A stretch of 64,000 nucleotides of DNA from Bacillota bacterium (GTDB taxonomy: Bacteria > Bacillota > Clostridia > Oscillospirales > Acutalibacteraceae). The DNA is taken from contig JAEZCC010000004.1 of assembly GCA_023412715.1 (NCBI GenBank), positions 1-64,000 of the forward strand, given 5' to 3'. The notes below the pieces were generated by a model. It was not told where the DNA came from, ran no database searches, and saw nothing but the letters and a program-made list of their open reading frames with translations. Of this stretch, positions 8,508 through 17,367 are shown piece by piece. The first letter of the stretch is position 1; each line of letters starts with the position of its first letter. The position numbers and the translations under genes were made by a program.

Positions 8508-9794
8508 TTGGCAAAACTGAAATACAATAAACGCGGCCGCCTGCTGTTCACCCGTGAAATGAAAAAGGAATACACCATCCTTGCCCCCATGATGGCGCCG
8601 ATTCATTTCCGCCTGATTATCAACGTGCTGAAAAACTGCGGTTACCATTTCGAGCTTCTTGACACGAACAACCCGAATATTGTGCAGGAAGGGCTGAAAT
8701 ACGTCCATAACGACACCTGCTACCCCGCGCTGCTCGTGATCGGGCAGTTTATCGACGCGCTTCACTCCGGCAAATACGACGTGAACAAGACGGCGCTCGT
8801 CATTACGCAGACCGGCGGCGGCTGCCGCGCTTCCAACTACATCCACCTGCTGCGCAAGGCCCTGAAAAAAGCGGGCCTCGAACAGGTGCCCGTCGTCTCC
8901 CTCAACCTGTCGTTTCTGGAGCGGAACCCAGGCTTTCACCTGACCCTTTCCATGCTGCGGAAATTCATTGCGGCAATGGTCTACGGCGACGCCCTGATGC
9001 TGCTGCGCAACCAGACGGAGGCCTACGAGGTCAATAAGGGCGAAAGCAACGCCAAGGTGGAAAAATGGAGCGATTTTCTCACCGACAAGTTCAACCACGG
9101 GCAGGCGCTTTCGCGCAAGGAACAGAAGCGTTATCTCTTTGAAATTGTAAAGGATTTCGCAACCATTCCCATTCGGAAAACGCCGAAGGTGAAGGTGGGG
9201 GTCGTCGGCGAAATCTACGTGAAATACGCCGCGCTCGGCAATAACAACCTGGAAGATTTCCTGCGGGAGCAGGACTGCGAGGTCAACGTGCCGGGGCTGA
9301 TGAATTTCGCGCTGTTCAAGGTCGACAACAGGCTCGAGGACATCAAGCTGTACGGCGGCAACAAGATCAAATACGTCGTCGTGAACATGCTGATGAAATA
9401 CCTGCTGGCCATGCAGGACACACTGATTGAGGCAATCAGCAGTGAACCGCGCTTCCAGCCGCCGGAGCCTTACGCGCACACCAAAAGCCTTGTAAAAGGG
9501 GTGATCGGCTACGGCGATAAAATGGGCGAAGGCTGGCTTCTGACCGCGGAAATGATGGAGTTGACGGAACAGGGCTACGAAAACATCGTCTGCGCCCAGC
9601 CGTTCGGCTGCCTGCCCAACCATATCTGCGGCAAAGGGATGATTCACCGCATCAAGGCCATTGACGAAACGTCGAACATCGTCCCCATCGACTACGACCC
9701 CAGCGCCACGCGGGTCAATCAGGAGAACCGCATCAAGCTGATGCTGGCTGTCGCGAGAGAGAAGCTTCGCGCTTCGGAAGAGGAGACAAAATAA
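8508..9794 (+). CDS. 2-hydroxyacyl-CoA dehydratase subunit-like protein (HgdB/BcrC family)
   Basis: 428 aa. Cys-containing motifs typical of the dehydratase subunit family are visible: HNDTCYPALLVIGQFI, TQTGGGCRASNY and CAQPFGCLPNHICGKGM. These are candidate [4Fe-4S] ligands. The start is TTG at 8508, with TGAGGCG 7 nt upstream and overlapping the stop region of the activator gene. The two proteins probably form one redox system. Only one dehydratase-like subunit is present and no CoA-transferase or acyl-CoA dehydrogenase is nearby. A classical glutamate or lactate fermentation role is therefore not supported; the substrate is unknown. Confidence 0.85.
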   Translation: MAKLKYNKRGRLLFTREMKKEYTILAPMMAPIHFRLIINVLKNCGYHFELLDTNNPNIVQEGLKYVHNDTCYPALLVIGQFIDALHSGKYDVNKTALVITQTGGGCRASNYIHLLRKALKKAGLEQVPVVSLNLSFLERNPGFHLTLSMLRKFIAAMVYGDALMLLRNQTEAYEVNKGESNAKVEKWSDFLTDKFNHGQALSRKEQKRYLFEIVKDFATIPIRKTPKVKVGVVGEIYVKYAALGNNNLEDFLREQDCEVNVPGLMNFALFKVDNRLEDIKLYGGNKIKYVVVNMLMKYLLAMQDTLIEAISSEPRFQPPEPYAHTKSLVKGVIGYGDKMGEGWLLTAEMMELTEQGYENIVCAQPFGCLPNHICGKGMIHRIKAIDETSNIVPIDYDPSATRVNQENRIKLMLAVAREKLRASEEETK

Positions 9795-9886
9795 TTTCCG
9801 ATTTTAAATCTGAAGGTCGTAAACCGTCTATTCTTTGATAATTTTTGTCATAAGTATATATTTTTTGTCGTATTTTGTGAAATATA

Positions 9887-9915
9887 TTGCACATCTTGCT
9901 CAAACATGCTATAGT
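9887..9915 (+). promoter_or_regulatory. Sigma-A promoter of the riboswitch-GGDEF unit
   Basis: TTGCAC (9887-9892), 17 bp, TATAGT (9910-9915) with TG one base upstream (extended -10). The start point falls near 9922, about 20 nt before the aptamer. The remaining 90 nt after the dehydratase gene show nothing else. Confidence 0.8.
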
Positions 9916-9943
9916 ATTGATAAGTTCAAGATGCCTGCAATAA

Positions 9944-10024
9944 AAATCGCAAATCCGACGAAAGTCGCGAGACGCAAAGCCAAGGGGCTAAACCGAAAGG
10001 CATGCCAGCCGGTTGCACCGATTT
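9944..10024 (+). ncRNA. Cyclic di-GMP-I (GEMM-I) riboswitch aptamer
   Basis: The closing stem AAATCG (9944-9949) pairs with CGATTT (10019-10024). Inside it are the class I hallmarks: GCAAA-CC, a GAC-GAAA-GTC hairpin with a GNRA tetraloop, the junction GACGCAAAGCC, then CTAAACC with a second GAAA-capped stem region and GGTTGCACC. The next gene encodes a GGDEF protein, a typical target. I recognised the pattern by eye; no covariance search was possible. Confidence 0.88.
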
Positions 10025-10054
10025 ATGCGGTTCCCGCCGCGGGGACTGCATAAA
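10022..10054 (+). promoter_or_regulatory. Candidate expression-platform hairpin of the c-di-GMP riboswitch
   Basis: Bases 10022-10035 pair with 10041-10054 around GCCGC, with two G-T wobbles. The 5' arm shares 10022-10024 with the 3' strand of the aptamer closing stem, so aptamer and hairpin could compete. No T-run follows. The GGGGG ribosome-binding site starts only 6 nt after the hairpin (10060-10064). Control of translation initiation is the likelier mode (inference). Confidence 0.55.
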
Positions 10055-10073
10055 AGTATGGGGGCGTTTGACG

Positions 10074-11453
10074 ATGAAGGGCAAAAACATCGGTTGGATC
10101 GTTTTGGCCTTTGTGCCGTTTTTCCTGGCGCTGGGCGCCATGACGGACTGGTTTCAGGCCGCCGCCGTTGCGCCGGGCGACCTGATCTTCCCGCTGATTA
10201 TTCTTCTTCTAAGCATACTTTTTCTCTGGAACAAGCTGGTCGACGCGCCGGCAGAGTCTTTCATGGACTCCCTCTCGCGCGCCATCAACGGCGATTACCG
10301 GGCGCGCTTTTCCTGCGATTACGGACTGGAGAGTTTTAAACAGCTCTCCGGTTCCTTCAATCAGCTGATGAGCTGCGTCGAACGGCAGACGGAAGAGCTG
10401 AACAGGAACCGGCTGCTCCAGAGCCAGCTGTACGAAAACGAGAAGGTCTACCGCTATGCGCTCGAGCTTACCTGTGAACGCGTGTTTGAAGCCGACCTGA
10501 CGCATAACCGGCTGATCTACGGGCAGGCGCAGTACAGACAGGCCTTTCCCTTTCTGAACACGGAGATCTTCGACGACGTGATCCGCCTGATTGCTGAAAA
10601 TGCCGTCGTACCCGCGGACCGCGATCTGTTTTATAAAACCTTCTCGCGCCGGTGCCTGGCCGACACGTTCCGGAAGACCTCCTCTTCCGAAATCACCCTG
10701 GAATACCGCCAGAAAACCGGGGAAAGCGAACCGCGCTGGTTTGCTGCGACCGCCATCCTGCTGGACGACAAGCTCAGCGAAGATATCAAAATCATCGGCT
10801 ACGTCAAAAATATCGACGAACGGAAGCGCCGCGAGCTCCGCATCCTTCAGCAGTCGCGCGAGGACGGGCTGACAAGGCTTTACAATAAAATCAACACCCA
10901 GAACGAGATCGGCCGCTTCCTGCGCAACGAGGGCAAGGGCGGAAAGCACGCCGTCATTATGATCGACATCGACGATTTCAAATCCATCAACGACACCTTC
11001 GGCCATGTGGAGGGCGATACCGCCCTGATGAAGGTCGCCGGACAGATCCGCAGGCTGTTCCGCTCCACGGACATTATGGGCCGGGTCGGCGGCGACGAAT
11101 TCCTCGTGCTGATGAAAGACACGGCTTCCGCGGACGTGCTGCTGGACAAACTGGCGCAGATCAACAGCCTTTTCAGCGAAATCCGGCTGAAAGACGAGTC
11201 TTACCATGTGGGCGGCAGCGTCGGCGTCGCGCTCTACCCGCAGGACGGCACCGAATACGAAACCCTTTACAAAAAAGCCGACATGGCGCTGTATTATTCA
11301 AAAGCTCACGGCAAGAGCCGGTTCTGCCTCTACGGGGGACGTTACGGGGAAAAATACGGCGCGCCGGACACCTCCGCCATAGGGATCCTGGAAGAGAGCG
11401 AATATCTTCCAAGGCAAAAGCCCATTGAAAGCTCTTCCGCCTCCAAACGCTGA
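10074..11453 (+). CDS. Membrane-anchored diguanylate cyclase (GGDEF) with PAS-like sensor region
   Basis: 459 aa. It probably makes c-di-GMP from two GTP. Two N-terminal membrane helices (about 6-23 and 37-53) are followed by a HAMP-like stretch, a PAS-like domain (about 125-265) and a C-terminal GGDEF domain (about 275-440). The active-site loop reads RVGGDEFL (GGDEF at 339-343), with DDFKSINDTFGH upstream. RSTD at 330-333, five residues before GGDEF, is an intact inhibitory I-site. GGDEF and I-site together indicate an active, product-inhibited cyclase. ATG 10074 is preceded by GGGGG; an earlier in-frame codon lies inside the riboswitch. The gene is monocistronic and ends at a terminator. 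Confidence 0.92.
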   Translation: MKGKNIGWIVLAFVPFFLALGAMTDWFQAAAVAPGDLIFPLIILLLSILFLWNKLVDAPAESFMDSLSRAINGDYRARFSCDYGLESFKQLSGSFNQLMSCVERQTEELNRNRLLQSQLYENEKVYRYALELTCERVFEADLTHNRLIYGQAQYRQAFPFLNTEIFDDVIRLIAENAVVPADRDLFYKTFSRRCLADTFRKTSSSEITLEYRQKTGESEPRWFAATAILLDDKLSEDIKIIGYVKNIDERKRRELRILQQSREDGLTRLYNKINTQNEIGRFLRNEGKGGKHAVIMIDIDDFKSINDTFGHVEGDTALMKVAGQIRRLFRSTDIMGRVGGDEFLVLMKDTASADVLLDKLAQINSLFSEIRLKDESYHVGGSVGVALYPQDGTEYETLYKKADMALYYSKAHGKSRFCLYGGRYGEKYGAPDTSAIGILEESEYLPRQKPIESSSASKR

Positions 11454-11468
11454 TTTTCTTACAAATCC

Positions 11469-11503
11469 GGGCAGACGGCCGCAGCCGTCCGCCCTTTATT
11501 TTT
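11469..11503 (+). terminator. Terminator after the GGDEF gene
   Basis: GGGCAGACGGC and GCCGTCCGCCC form an 11-bp stem with one mismatch around CGCA, followed by TTTATTTTT. Confidence 0.8.
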
Positions 11504-11603
11504 CTGTTTCCCCACAAATTTTTCCGGAGCGCTTCATCTTTCCGCACAGCTGCCGATAATATAAACAGCAGCAGGAGACACATTCCGGGAGGGGGAACGG
11601 CGA

Positions 11604-13112
11604 ATGAATCTTCCGACTGTCAGCGACAGATACGCGCAGTGGCGCAGCAGCCTCCCTCTGGCGAAAAACACCGTTGGCAAACCCGCCGCGGGGATGGCGA
11701 ACTTACCCAACCTTGTCAACGTACCCGTCAAGGTGAAGGAACGGCTGTATTCGGGTGAGATTGTGGAAACCTCCACGCAGAGTTTCGACCCCAATGTCAT
11801 GATGTGCGAGGCCGTCCCCTCTTCCGAACGGGATTACACCGCAGCGGACGCCGAGGAATACCAATACCTCAGGCAGTTCACAATAAAATTGGACGACCTG
11901 ATCGCCGGCAACTACGACGCCGTCAGGCTGCCCGTTTTAGGCCAGCCCGTTTCGCAGGAATTTATCGACGGCTTAAGGCAAAACGGGATACCGGATCAGG
12001 GGTACGACACCGCCCGGGCCGGCTTTTACCTGATGGGCCTGAGTGACACCGCGGGATTCAGCCACAGCGTGGATTATCTCGCTTCCGGGTACGCCGTGAT
12101 GAAACGGCGTATCGAGGGCGGCGTTTCCGGCGGGCGGCAGGCGGAATTGCTGGAACAGCTTGATGCAAAGTTCAATTCCGCCGTCGAAAAAGTCGCTTCC
12201 AGGGCCGCAGAAGAACTGGGCGGTTTCTTTGAGGCGAACGGGGTCGCCGGAGAAACGGATAAAATCCACGACAGCGTCGTCAGGGCATACCAGGACAGCG
12301 TAAACAAATATGACGGATACATCTGTCAGAACCAGAATTACGCAAAGCTGGACGGGACGCAGGACCAATGGCTGGAACAGGATGATTCCTATATGGCCTG
12401 CCAGCTGCGCAAAGCGGCGGGCGCCGGGGACGCCGTTCCTTCCAAGGCGGGCGAAGAGGGATATTATTCTCCGGAAGATCTGGACAAAACGATGACCATG
12501 GCGAACGAGGCCGAAACATACATCTCCGGAAACGACGCCGGAAAAACGGTAAGCTGCTGGAACGACGAAGAACAGGTCGGCTACAAGCTTGCGGAAATCA
12601 CCCTGGAGGGCGACGTCTTTTGCCAATACAGCGGCGTCGCGGACGGTCTGAAAGACGCCGTGAGCAAAGCGATTGAAAACTTTGTAAACTCCGCCGCGGA
12701 GAAGCTGAACAAACGGCTGGAAAAGGAAAGGGCGCAGGTGGCGGAGCCCGACAAACTGGCGGATTTTGACAGCAGCGCGATTTTTGCCGTATACAACAAA
12801 GTGATGCAGACCTATCAAACGACAAAAAATCTGATGAAGGCCCTGACGGATGGCGCTGCTTTCGCAGAAGAACAGCATGACAGCAGAATCAGGGATCCTA
12901 AAATTTCGAACCTCGTCCGTTACGGGGAAACCGGATCAAACTTCTGGAACAACTTCTTCCGCAATACCGTGAAATACAAAGGGACCGATTCGTACGTCAA
13001 CAGGGAATGCGGAATCGAAACGCTGGCGAAAAACTGGAACGGCTTCGTAATGCAAGTTACGGACGGCGAAGACGTCATGCTGAGCTTAAACGGCCTTTCG
13101 GTCTATGCGTAA
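11604..13112 (+). CDS. Hypothetical protein, 502 aa, no recognised domain
   Basis: I do not recognise this protein. It is acidic, with no signal peptide or membrane helix, and has scattered single cysteines (for example VMMCEAV, YICQNQ, VSCWND) that form no metal motif. The middle is mostly helical in character (about 150-230), with a further amphipathic stretch AVSKAIENFVNSAAEKLNKR. The C-terminal 90 residues are Asn/Trp/aromatic-rich. The ATG has a very strong GGGAGGGGG site 8 nt upstream. It is flanked by terminators on both sides, so it is an independent unit. A GATAATATA stretch at about 11554-11562 resembles a minus-10 element, but I cannot place a convincing -35. Confidence 0.85.
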   Translation: MNLPTVSDRYAQWRSSLPLAKNTVGKPAAGMANLPNLVNVPVKVKERLYSGEIVETSTQSFDPNVMMCEAVPSSERDYTAADAEEYQYLRQFTIKLDDLIAGNYDAVRLPVLGQPVSQEFIDGLRQNGIPDQGYDTARAGFYLMGLSDTAGFSHSVDYLASGYAVMKRRIEGGVSGGRQAELLEQLDAKFNSAVEKVASRAAEELGGFFEANGVAGETDKIHDSVVRAYQDSVNKYDGYICQNQNYAKLDGTQDQWLEQDDSYMACQLRKAAGAGDAVPSKAGEEGYYSPEDLDKTMTMANEAETYISGNDAGKTVSCWNDEEQVGYKLAEITLEGDVFCQYSGVADGLKDAVSKAIENFVNSAAEKLNKRLEKERAQVAEPDKLADFDSSAIFAVYNKVMQTYQTTKNLMKALTDGAAFAEEQHDSRIRDPKISNLVRYGETGSNFWNNFFRNTVKYKGTDSYVNRECGIETLAKNWNGFVMQVTDGEDVMLSLNGLSVYA

Positions 13113-13140
13113 GAGAAAACCACGCGCGAAATCCGCAAAA

Positions 13141-13184
13141 GAGCACTCCGTTCCCGAAAATCCGGGAGCGGGGTGCTCTTTTTT
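13141..13184. terminator. Terminator between the hypothetical gene and the beta-CASP nuclease gene
   Basis: GAGCACTCC pairs imperfectly with GGGGTGCTC, and inside it CCCG pairs with CGGG, followed by TTTTTT. It sits between two converging genes. Confidence 0.75.
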
Positions 13185-13193
13185 ACGGCGGCG

Positions 13194-14792
13194 TTATCTC
13201 TCCCATTTGTCGCAGAGCGAATTGATCTGGCCGGTGAATTTCGCGAGATCCTTGTTGGCCACACCCTCGTTGCTCTGGATGACGCGCAAAAGCCGCTGCC
13301 CGGCGGAAACAAGCCGCGAAAAAACCGACGACGCGCGCTTGATTTCCTTTTTGGCGAACCGGACCTCCGGAGAGATTCCTTCGTCCACAACGACATTCCC
13401 GGTCAGGTCGGCGACGGCCCGGTAATTGGGCACGTAGGCGCTGAACCCCCGTTTCGCAAGCTCTTCCGCAAAATTCTCGCTTGCGGAAAGCTCGCCGTGC
13501 ACCACGAACACGCGTCTCGGCTTCTTCAGGAACGCTTCCGCCCAGCGCAGAAGGCCGGACCGGTCGGCGTGGCCGGAAAGGCCCTTGAAGTTATAAATCT
13601 GCGCCTGGACCGAAATCTCTTCGCCGAACAGCTTGACCTGCCTGACGCCGTCGATCAGCATACGGCCCAGGGTCCCTTCCGCCTGGTACCCCACGAACAG
13701 GACGGCGCACTCCGGCCGCCAGAGGTTATGCTTCAGGTGATGGCGGATGCGCCCCGCTTCGCACATTCCGCTTGAGGAGATGATGACCTTCGGGGAGGGA
13801 TCCTGATTGAGCGCCTTCGATTCCTCCACGCTGTCGCACGTGTGAAGATTGGAAAAGGAAATGGGCCGAAAGCCTCCGTCAATCAGCCGGACGGTGTCTT
13901 CGTCGGCGTATCCGCGCAGGTCGCCTCCGTAAATCTTCGTCGCCTCCGCGGCGAGGGGGCTGTCGACGTAAACCGGAAAATCCGGCATGCTTTTTACGAG
14001 CTTTCTCTCTTTCATCTCGCGGATGAAATACAGCAGTTCCTGCGTGCGGCCGACCGCAAAGCTCGGGATGACCACGTTGCCTCCCCCTGCGAGCGTCCGG
14101 TCAAAGACGGCGGCCAGCTCCGGAATATAATCGGCGACCGCCTCGTGCTCCCGGTTGCCGTAAGTCGACTCCATTACCACATAGTCGGCCTCGCTGATAT
14201 ACTGCGGGTCGCGGATAATCGGCTGGCTGAGGTTGCCGATATCGCCGGAAAAGACGATTTTTTGCGTCCGCCCGTTTTCTTCGGCCCAAATCTCAATGGA
14301 AGCGGAGCCGAGAAGGTGGCCCGCGTCGACCATGCGGTAACGGATGCCCTCGCAGAGCTGCTTCTCCTTCCCGTATTCGCACGGCTCCAGATGCTCTATC
14401 GTCTTCTCCGCGTCTTCGACCGTGTAAATCGGCTCTTCCGGCTTTTTGCCGGCGCGCCTGCCCTTCCGGTTGCTGTTGACTGCGTCCATCTGCTGAATAT
14501 GCGCGCTGTCGCGCAGCATAATGGCAAGCAGGTCGCAGGTCGCCCGCGTCGCGTAAATTTTGCCGCGGTAGCCGTCTTTGACCAGCATGGGCAGGCGGCC
14601 GCTGTGGTCGATATGCGCGTGGGTCACGAAAACGGCGTCGATCTGCGACGCGTAAAACGGGAACTCCCGGTTCTCCTCTTCTCCGAGTCCCTGGTACAGC
14701 CCGCAGTCCACCAGAATTTTTTGCCCGCACGCCTCAAGGCAGTGGCAGCTTCCCGTGACTTCCTTGTCCGCTCCGTAAAAAATCAGATTCAC
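13194..14792 (-). CDS. Beta-CASP metallo-beta-lactamase RNA-processing exonuclease (COG1236/YSH1-like)
   Basis: 532 aa. The N-terminal MBL domain has the zinc motif THAHIDHSG. A central beta-CASP domain and a C-terminal RMMBL segment with the last metal His (FKGLSGHADRSGLLRW) follow. The family cleaves or trims RNA 3' ends and is distinct from RNase J by its short C-terminus. The start is placed at GTG 14792 because GGAGGG lies 8 nt upstream and the MBL fold begins there (NLIFYGADKEVTGSCH). The reading frame is open for 79 further codons upstream, but that part has no site or family similarity. Confidence 0.9.
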   Translation of the reverse strand: MNLIFYGADKEVTGSCHCLEACGQKILVDCGLYQGLGEEENREFPFYASQIDAVFVTHAHIDHSGRLPMLVKDGYRGKIYATRATCDLLAIMLRDSAHIQQMDAVNSNRKGRRAGKKPEEPIYTVEDAEKTIEHLEPCEYGKEKQLCEGIRYRMVDAGHLLGSASIEIWAEENGRTQKIVFSGDIGNLSQPIIRDPQYISEADYVVMESTYGNREHEAVADYIPELAAVFDRTLAGGGNVVIPSFAVGRTQELLYFIREMKERKLVKSMPDFPVYVDSPLAAEATKIYGGDLRGYADEDTVRLIDGGFRPISFSNLHTCDSVEESKALNQDPSPKVIISSSGMCEAGRIRHHLKHNLWRPECAVLFVGYQAEGTLGRMLIDGVRQVKLFGEEISVQAQIYNFKGLSGHADRSGLLRWAEAFLKKPRRVFVVHGELSASENFAEELAKRGFSAYVPNYRAVADLTGNVVVDEGISPEVRFAKKEIKRASSVFSRLVSAGQRLLRVIQSNEGVANKDLAKFTGQINSLCDKWER

Positions 14793-15016
14793 TCTTATTT
14801 CCCTCCGACCGGCAGGACCACCGGCATGCCAGAATTTTTCCCCGGCCCCGGCTCCCGACATTTTTTTCATTATATCATACCGCCGGGCCGGGGACAAAGG
14901 ATTTTTACGAACGGGCGTTCCCTGCGCGGGCGACGCGCGGCGGAATCCGGTCTTGTAGAATCGGCGCGGCAAGGTTATAATAAGATTTGTATCACATTCA
15001 AAACGGAGGGCTGCAG

Positions 15017-15532
15017 ATGACATATCCACTCGTTACCATCCAGACGGAACAGGGCAAAATCGAGATCGAGCTCTACCCCGACATCGCCCCGAACACCGTC
15101 AGCAATTTCCTGTCCCTCATCCGGAAAAAGTTCTACGACGGGACTACGTTCCACCGCATCATTCCGAAATTCATGATACAGGGCGGCGACCCGAAAGGCG
15201 ACGGCACCGGCGGGCCGGGGTACTGCATCAAAGGCGAGTTCACCTCGAACCACTTCGAGAACAGCCTGCAGCACACCCGCGGGGTCGTGTCGATGGCGCG
15301 CGCCGTCAACCCGAACAGCGCGGGCTCACAGTTCTTCATCATGGTGGACGACTCCCCGTACCTCGACGGGGAATACGCGGCCTTCGGCAAGGTCGTAACC
15401 GGTATGGAGGAAGTGGACCGCATCGTGTCCGTTCCGCGCGACTACGACGACAAGCCCCTGACGGAACAGAAAATCGTCTCCATTACGGCGGAAACATTCG
15501 GAGAAACCTACGATGAGCCCAAAAAGGTCTGA
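15017..15532 (+). CDS. Cyclophilin-type peptidyl-prolyl cis-trans isomerase
   Basis: 171 aa, a compact cytosolic cyclophilin without signal peptide. The core motifs are visible: FHRIIPKFMIQGGDP with the catalytic Arg, the MARAVNPNSAGSQFFI block and YAAFGKVVTGMEEVD. It catalyses proline isomerisation during folding. GGAGG lies upstream of ATG 15017. The 3' end overlaps the ABC exporter start by 20 nt, so the two are co-translated. Confidence 0.95.
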   Translation: MTYPLVTIQTEQGKIEIELYPDIAPNTVSNFLSLIRKKFYDGTTFHRIIPKFMIQGGDPKGDGTGGPGYCIKGEFTSNHFENSLQHTRGVVSMARAVNPNSAGSQFFIMVDDSPYLDGEYAAFGKVVTGMEEVDRIVSVPRDYDDKPLTEQKIVSITAETFGETYDEPKKV

Positions 15533-17303
15533 CAGGGGCCCGATGTCGCTGCTGCGCAGGTTTCTCGGGTACTACCGCCCCTACCTGGGCATTTTTTACT
15601 TCGACATGTTCTGCGCGCTGATCCTGTCCGCAATCGACATTGCCTTCCCGCAGATTCTGCGGGTCCTTACGTCCGGCCTTTTCACGCAGAACGCGGAGGC
15701 TATTCTCGGCCGCCTCGGTATTCTTGCAGGCGCCCTGCTGCTGATGTACCTCACCCGGTTCGGCTGCCAGTACTACATCACCTCCTGGGGGCACATCATG
15801 GGCGCCAGGATGGAAAGCAACATGCGTCAGGACTTGTTCGATCATTACCAGCGGATGTCATTCTCCTATTACGACCGCAACAACACGGGCGACCTGATGA
15901 GCCGCCTTGTCTCGGACCTGTTCGATATCTCCGAGCTTGCGCACCACGGCCCGGAGAACATCTTCATTTCGCTGCTGAAAATTCTCGGTTCTTTCGTCAT
16001 GATGCTCTTCCTCAACATCCCGATGACGCTGGCGCTGCTGGCCGTAACGGTCGTCATGCTGGTTTTCAGCGTGCATGAAAACAAGAAGATGCAGGCGGTC
16101 TTCCTGGACAACCGCAAAAAGATTTCCGGCGTCAACTCGCAGGTGCAGGACAGCCTCGCCGGAATCCGCGTGGTGAAATCGTTCGGGAATGAAGATCTGG
16201 AGCGGGAAAAGTTCGAAGACAGCAACATGCGGTTTCTCGACTCAAAAGTGAGCAATTACCGCATGATGGGCGCTTACCGCGCCGGCAACGCATTTTTTGA
16301 AGGCCTTCTCTACCTTGTCGTGCTGGTATTCGGCGGATATCTGGTCGCAAAGGGGGAGCTCGGCGTCGCCGACCTCGCGGTGTACGCGCTGTACATCGGC
16401 ATCTTCATCAACCCCATCGACGTGCTTGTGGAGTTCACAGAGCTGTTCCAGAAAGGCTATTCCGGGTTCCGGCGTTTTGTGGAGGTCATCGAGACCGACC
16501 CGCAGATTAAGGACAGGCCCGGCGCCAGGGAGCTGGAGCACATCAAGGGGGTCATCGATTTTCAGGACGTCTCGTTCCGGTACAACGGCGAAGAGCGTGT
16601 GCTCGAGCATATCGACCTGCACATTGACGCCGGAAAGAACATCGCGCTGGTCGGGCCCTCCGGAAGCGGGAAAACCACGCTCTGCTCCCTTCTCCCCCGC
16701 TTCTACGACGTGACGGGCGGCAGGGTCTGCATCGACGGCAATGAAATCCGCGGCGTGACCATCCATTCGCTCCGCCGGGCAATCGGAATCGTGCAGCAGG
16801 ACGTCTACATGTTTTCCGGCAGCATCCGGGAGAACATCGCCTACGGCAAGCCGGACGCGACGGACGAAGAGATCCTCGCCGCGGCGCGGGACGCCGGCAT
16901 CCACGACTTTATCAGCGGCCTGCCGGACGGCTACGACACCTTTGTGGGCGAACGCGGGACGCGCCTGAGCGGCGGCCAGAAACAGCGGATTGCCATCGCG
17001 CGCGTCTTCCTCAAGAACCCGCCCATCCTGATCCTGGACGAGGCGACGAGCGCGCTGGACAACGAAAGCGAGCGCTATATTCAGGAATCCCTCGACCGCC
17101 TGGCGAAGAATCGCACGACCATTGTGATTGCCCACCGCCTTTCCACCATCCGCAACGCCGACGAAATCGTCGTGATTGCCGACAGCGGCATCGCCGAGCA
17201 GGGCACGCACGAAGAACTGATGAGGCGGGACGGAATTTACGCCAAATATTACAACATGCAGTTCGACTCCTCCAGCCTTTCCGCCGACGCGGAAATTTTC
17301 TGA
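15513..17303 (+). CDS. ABC transporter, fused membrane and ATPase domains (exporter type)
   Basis: 596 aa half-exporter expected to act as a homodimer. An N-terminal six-helix domain (about 20-330) is followed by an ATPase domain (about 345-590) with Walker A GPSGSGKTTL, Q-loop GIVQQDVYMFSG, signature RLSGGQKQR, Walker B ILILDEATSALD and the switch His in IAHRLST. All catalytic residues are intact. The cargo cannot be told. The start is either 15513, overlapping the cyclophilin gene, or ATG 15543, which has GGGG just upstream. No regulator or second half-transporter lies nearby. Confidence 0.92.
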   Translation: MSPKRSDRGPMSLLRRFLGYYRPYLGIFYFDMFCALILSAIDIAFPQILRVLTSGLFTQNAEAILGRLGILAGALLLMYLTRFGCQYYITSWGHIMGARMESNMRQDLFDHYQRMSFSYYDRNNTGDLMSRLVSDLFDISELAHHGPENIFISLLKILGSFVMMLFLNIPMTLALLAVTVVMLVFSVHENKKMQAVFLDNRKKISGVNSQVQDSLAGIRVVKSFGNEDLEREKFEDSNMRFLDSKVSNYRMMGAYRAGNAFFEGLLYLVVLVFGGYLVAKGELGVADLAVYALYIGIFINPIDVLVEFTELFQKGYSGFRRFVEVIETDPQIKDRPGARELEHIKGVIDFQDVSFRYNGEERVLEHIDLHIDAGKNIALVGPSGSGKTTLCSLLPRFYDVTGGRVCIDGNEIRGVTIHSLRRAIGIVQQDVYMFSGSIRENIAYGKPDATDEEILAAARDAGIHDFISGLPDGYDTFVGERGTRLSGGQKQRIAIARVFLKNPPILILDEATSALDNESERYIQESLDRLAKNRTTIVIAHRLSTIRNADEIVVIADSGIAEQGTHEELMRRDGIYAKYYNMQFDSSSLSADAEIF

Positions 17304-17367
17304 CCGCGGGGAATTATACGCATGAAACAGTTCTCACCGCCGTATACTAAAGTTGAGGTGGTGAAAA

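Noticed and set aside
5927..8590. 887-codon minus-strand frame
   Set aside because: Antisense shadow of the tandem ASKHA activator gene, with no ribosome-binding site or domain.
10002..10073. Longer N-terminus of the GGDEF protein
   Set aside because: The extra 24 codons lie inside the riboswitch and its hairpin; ATG 10074 has the ribosome-binding site and begins the membrane helix.
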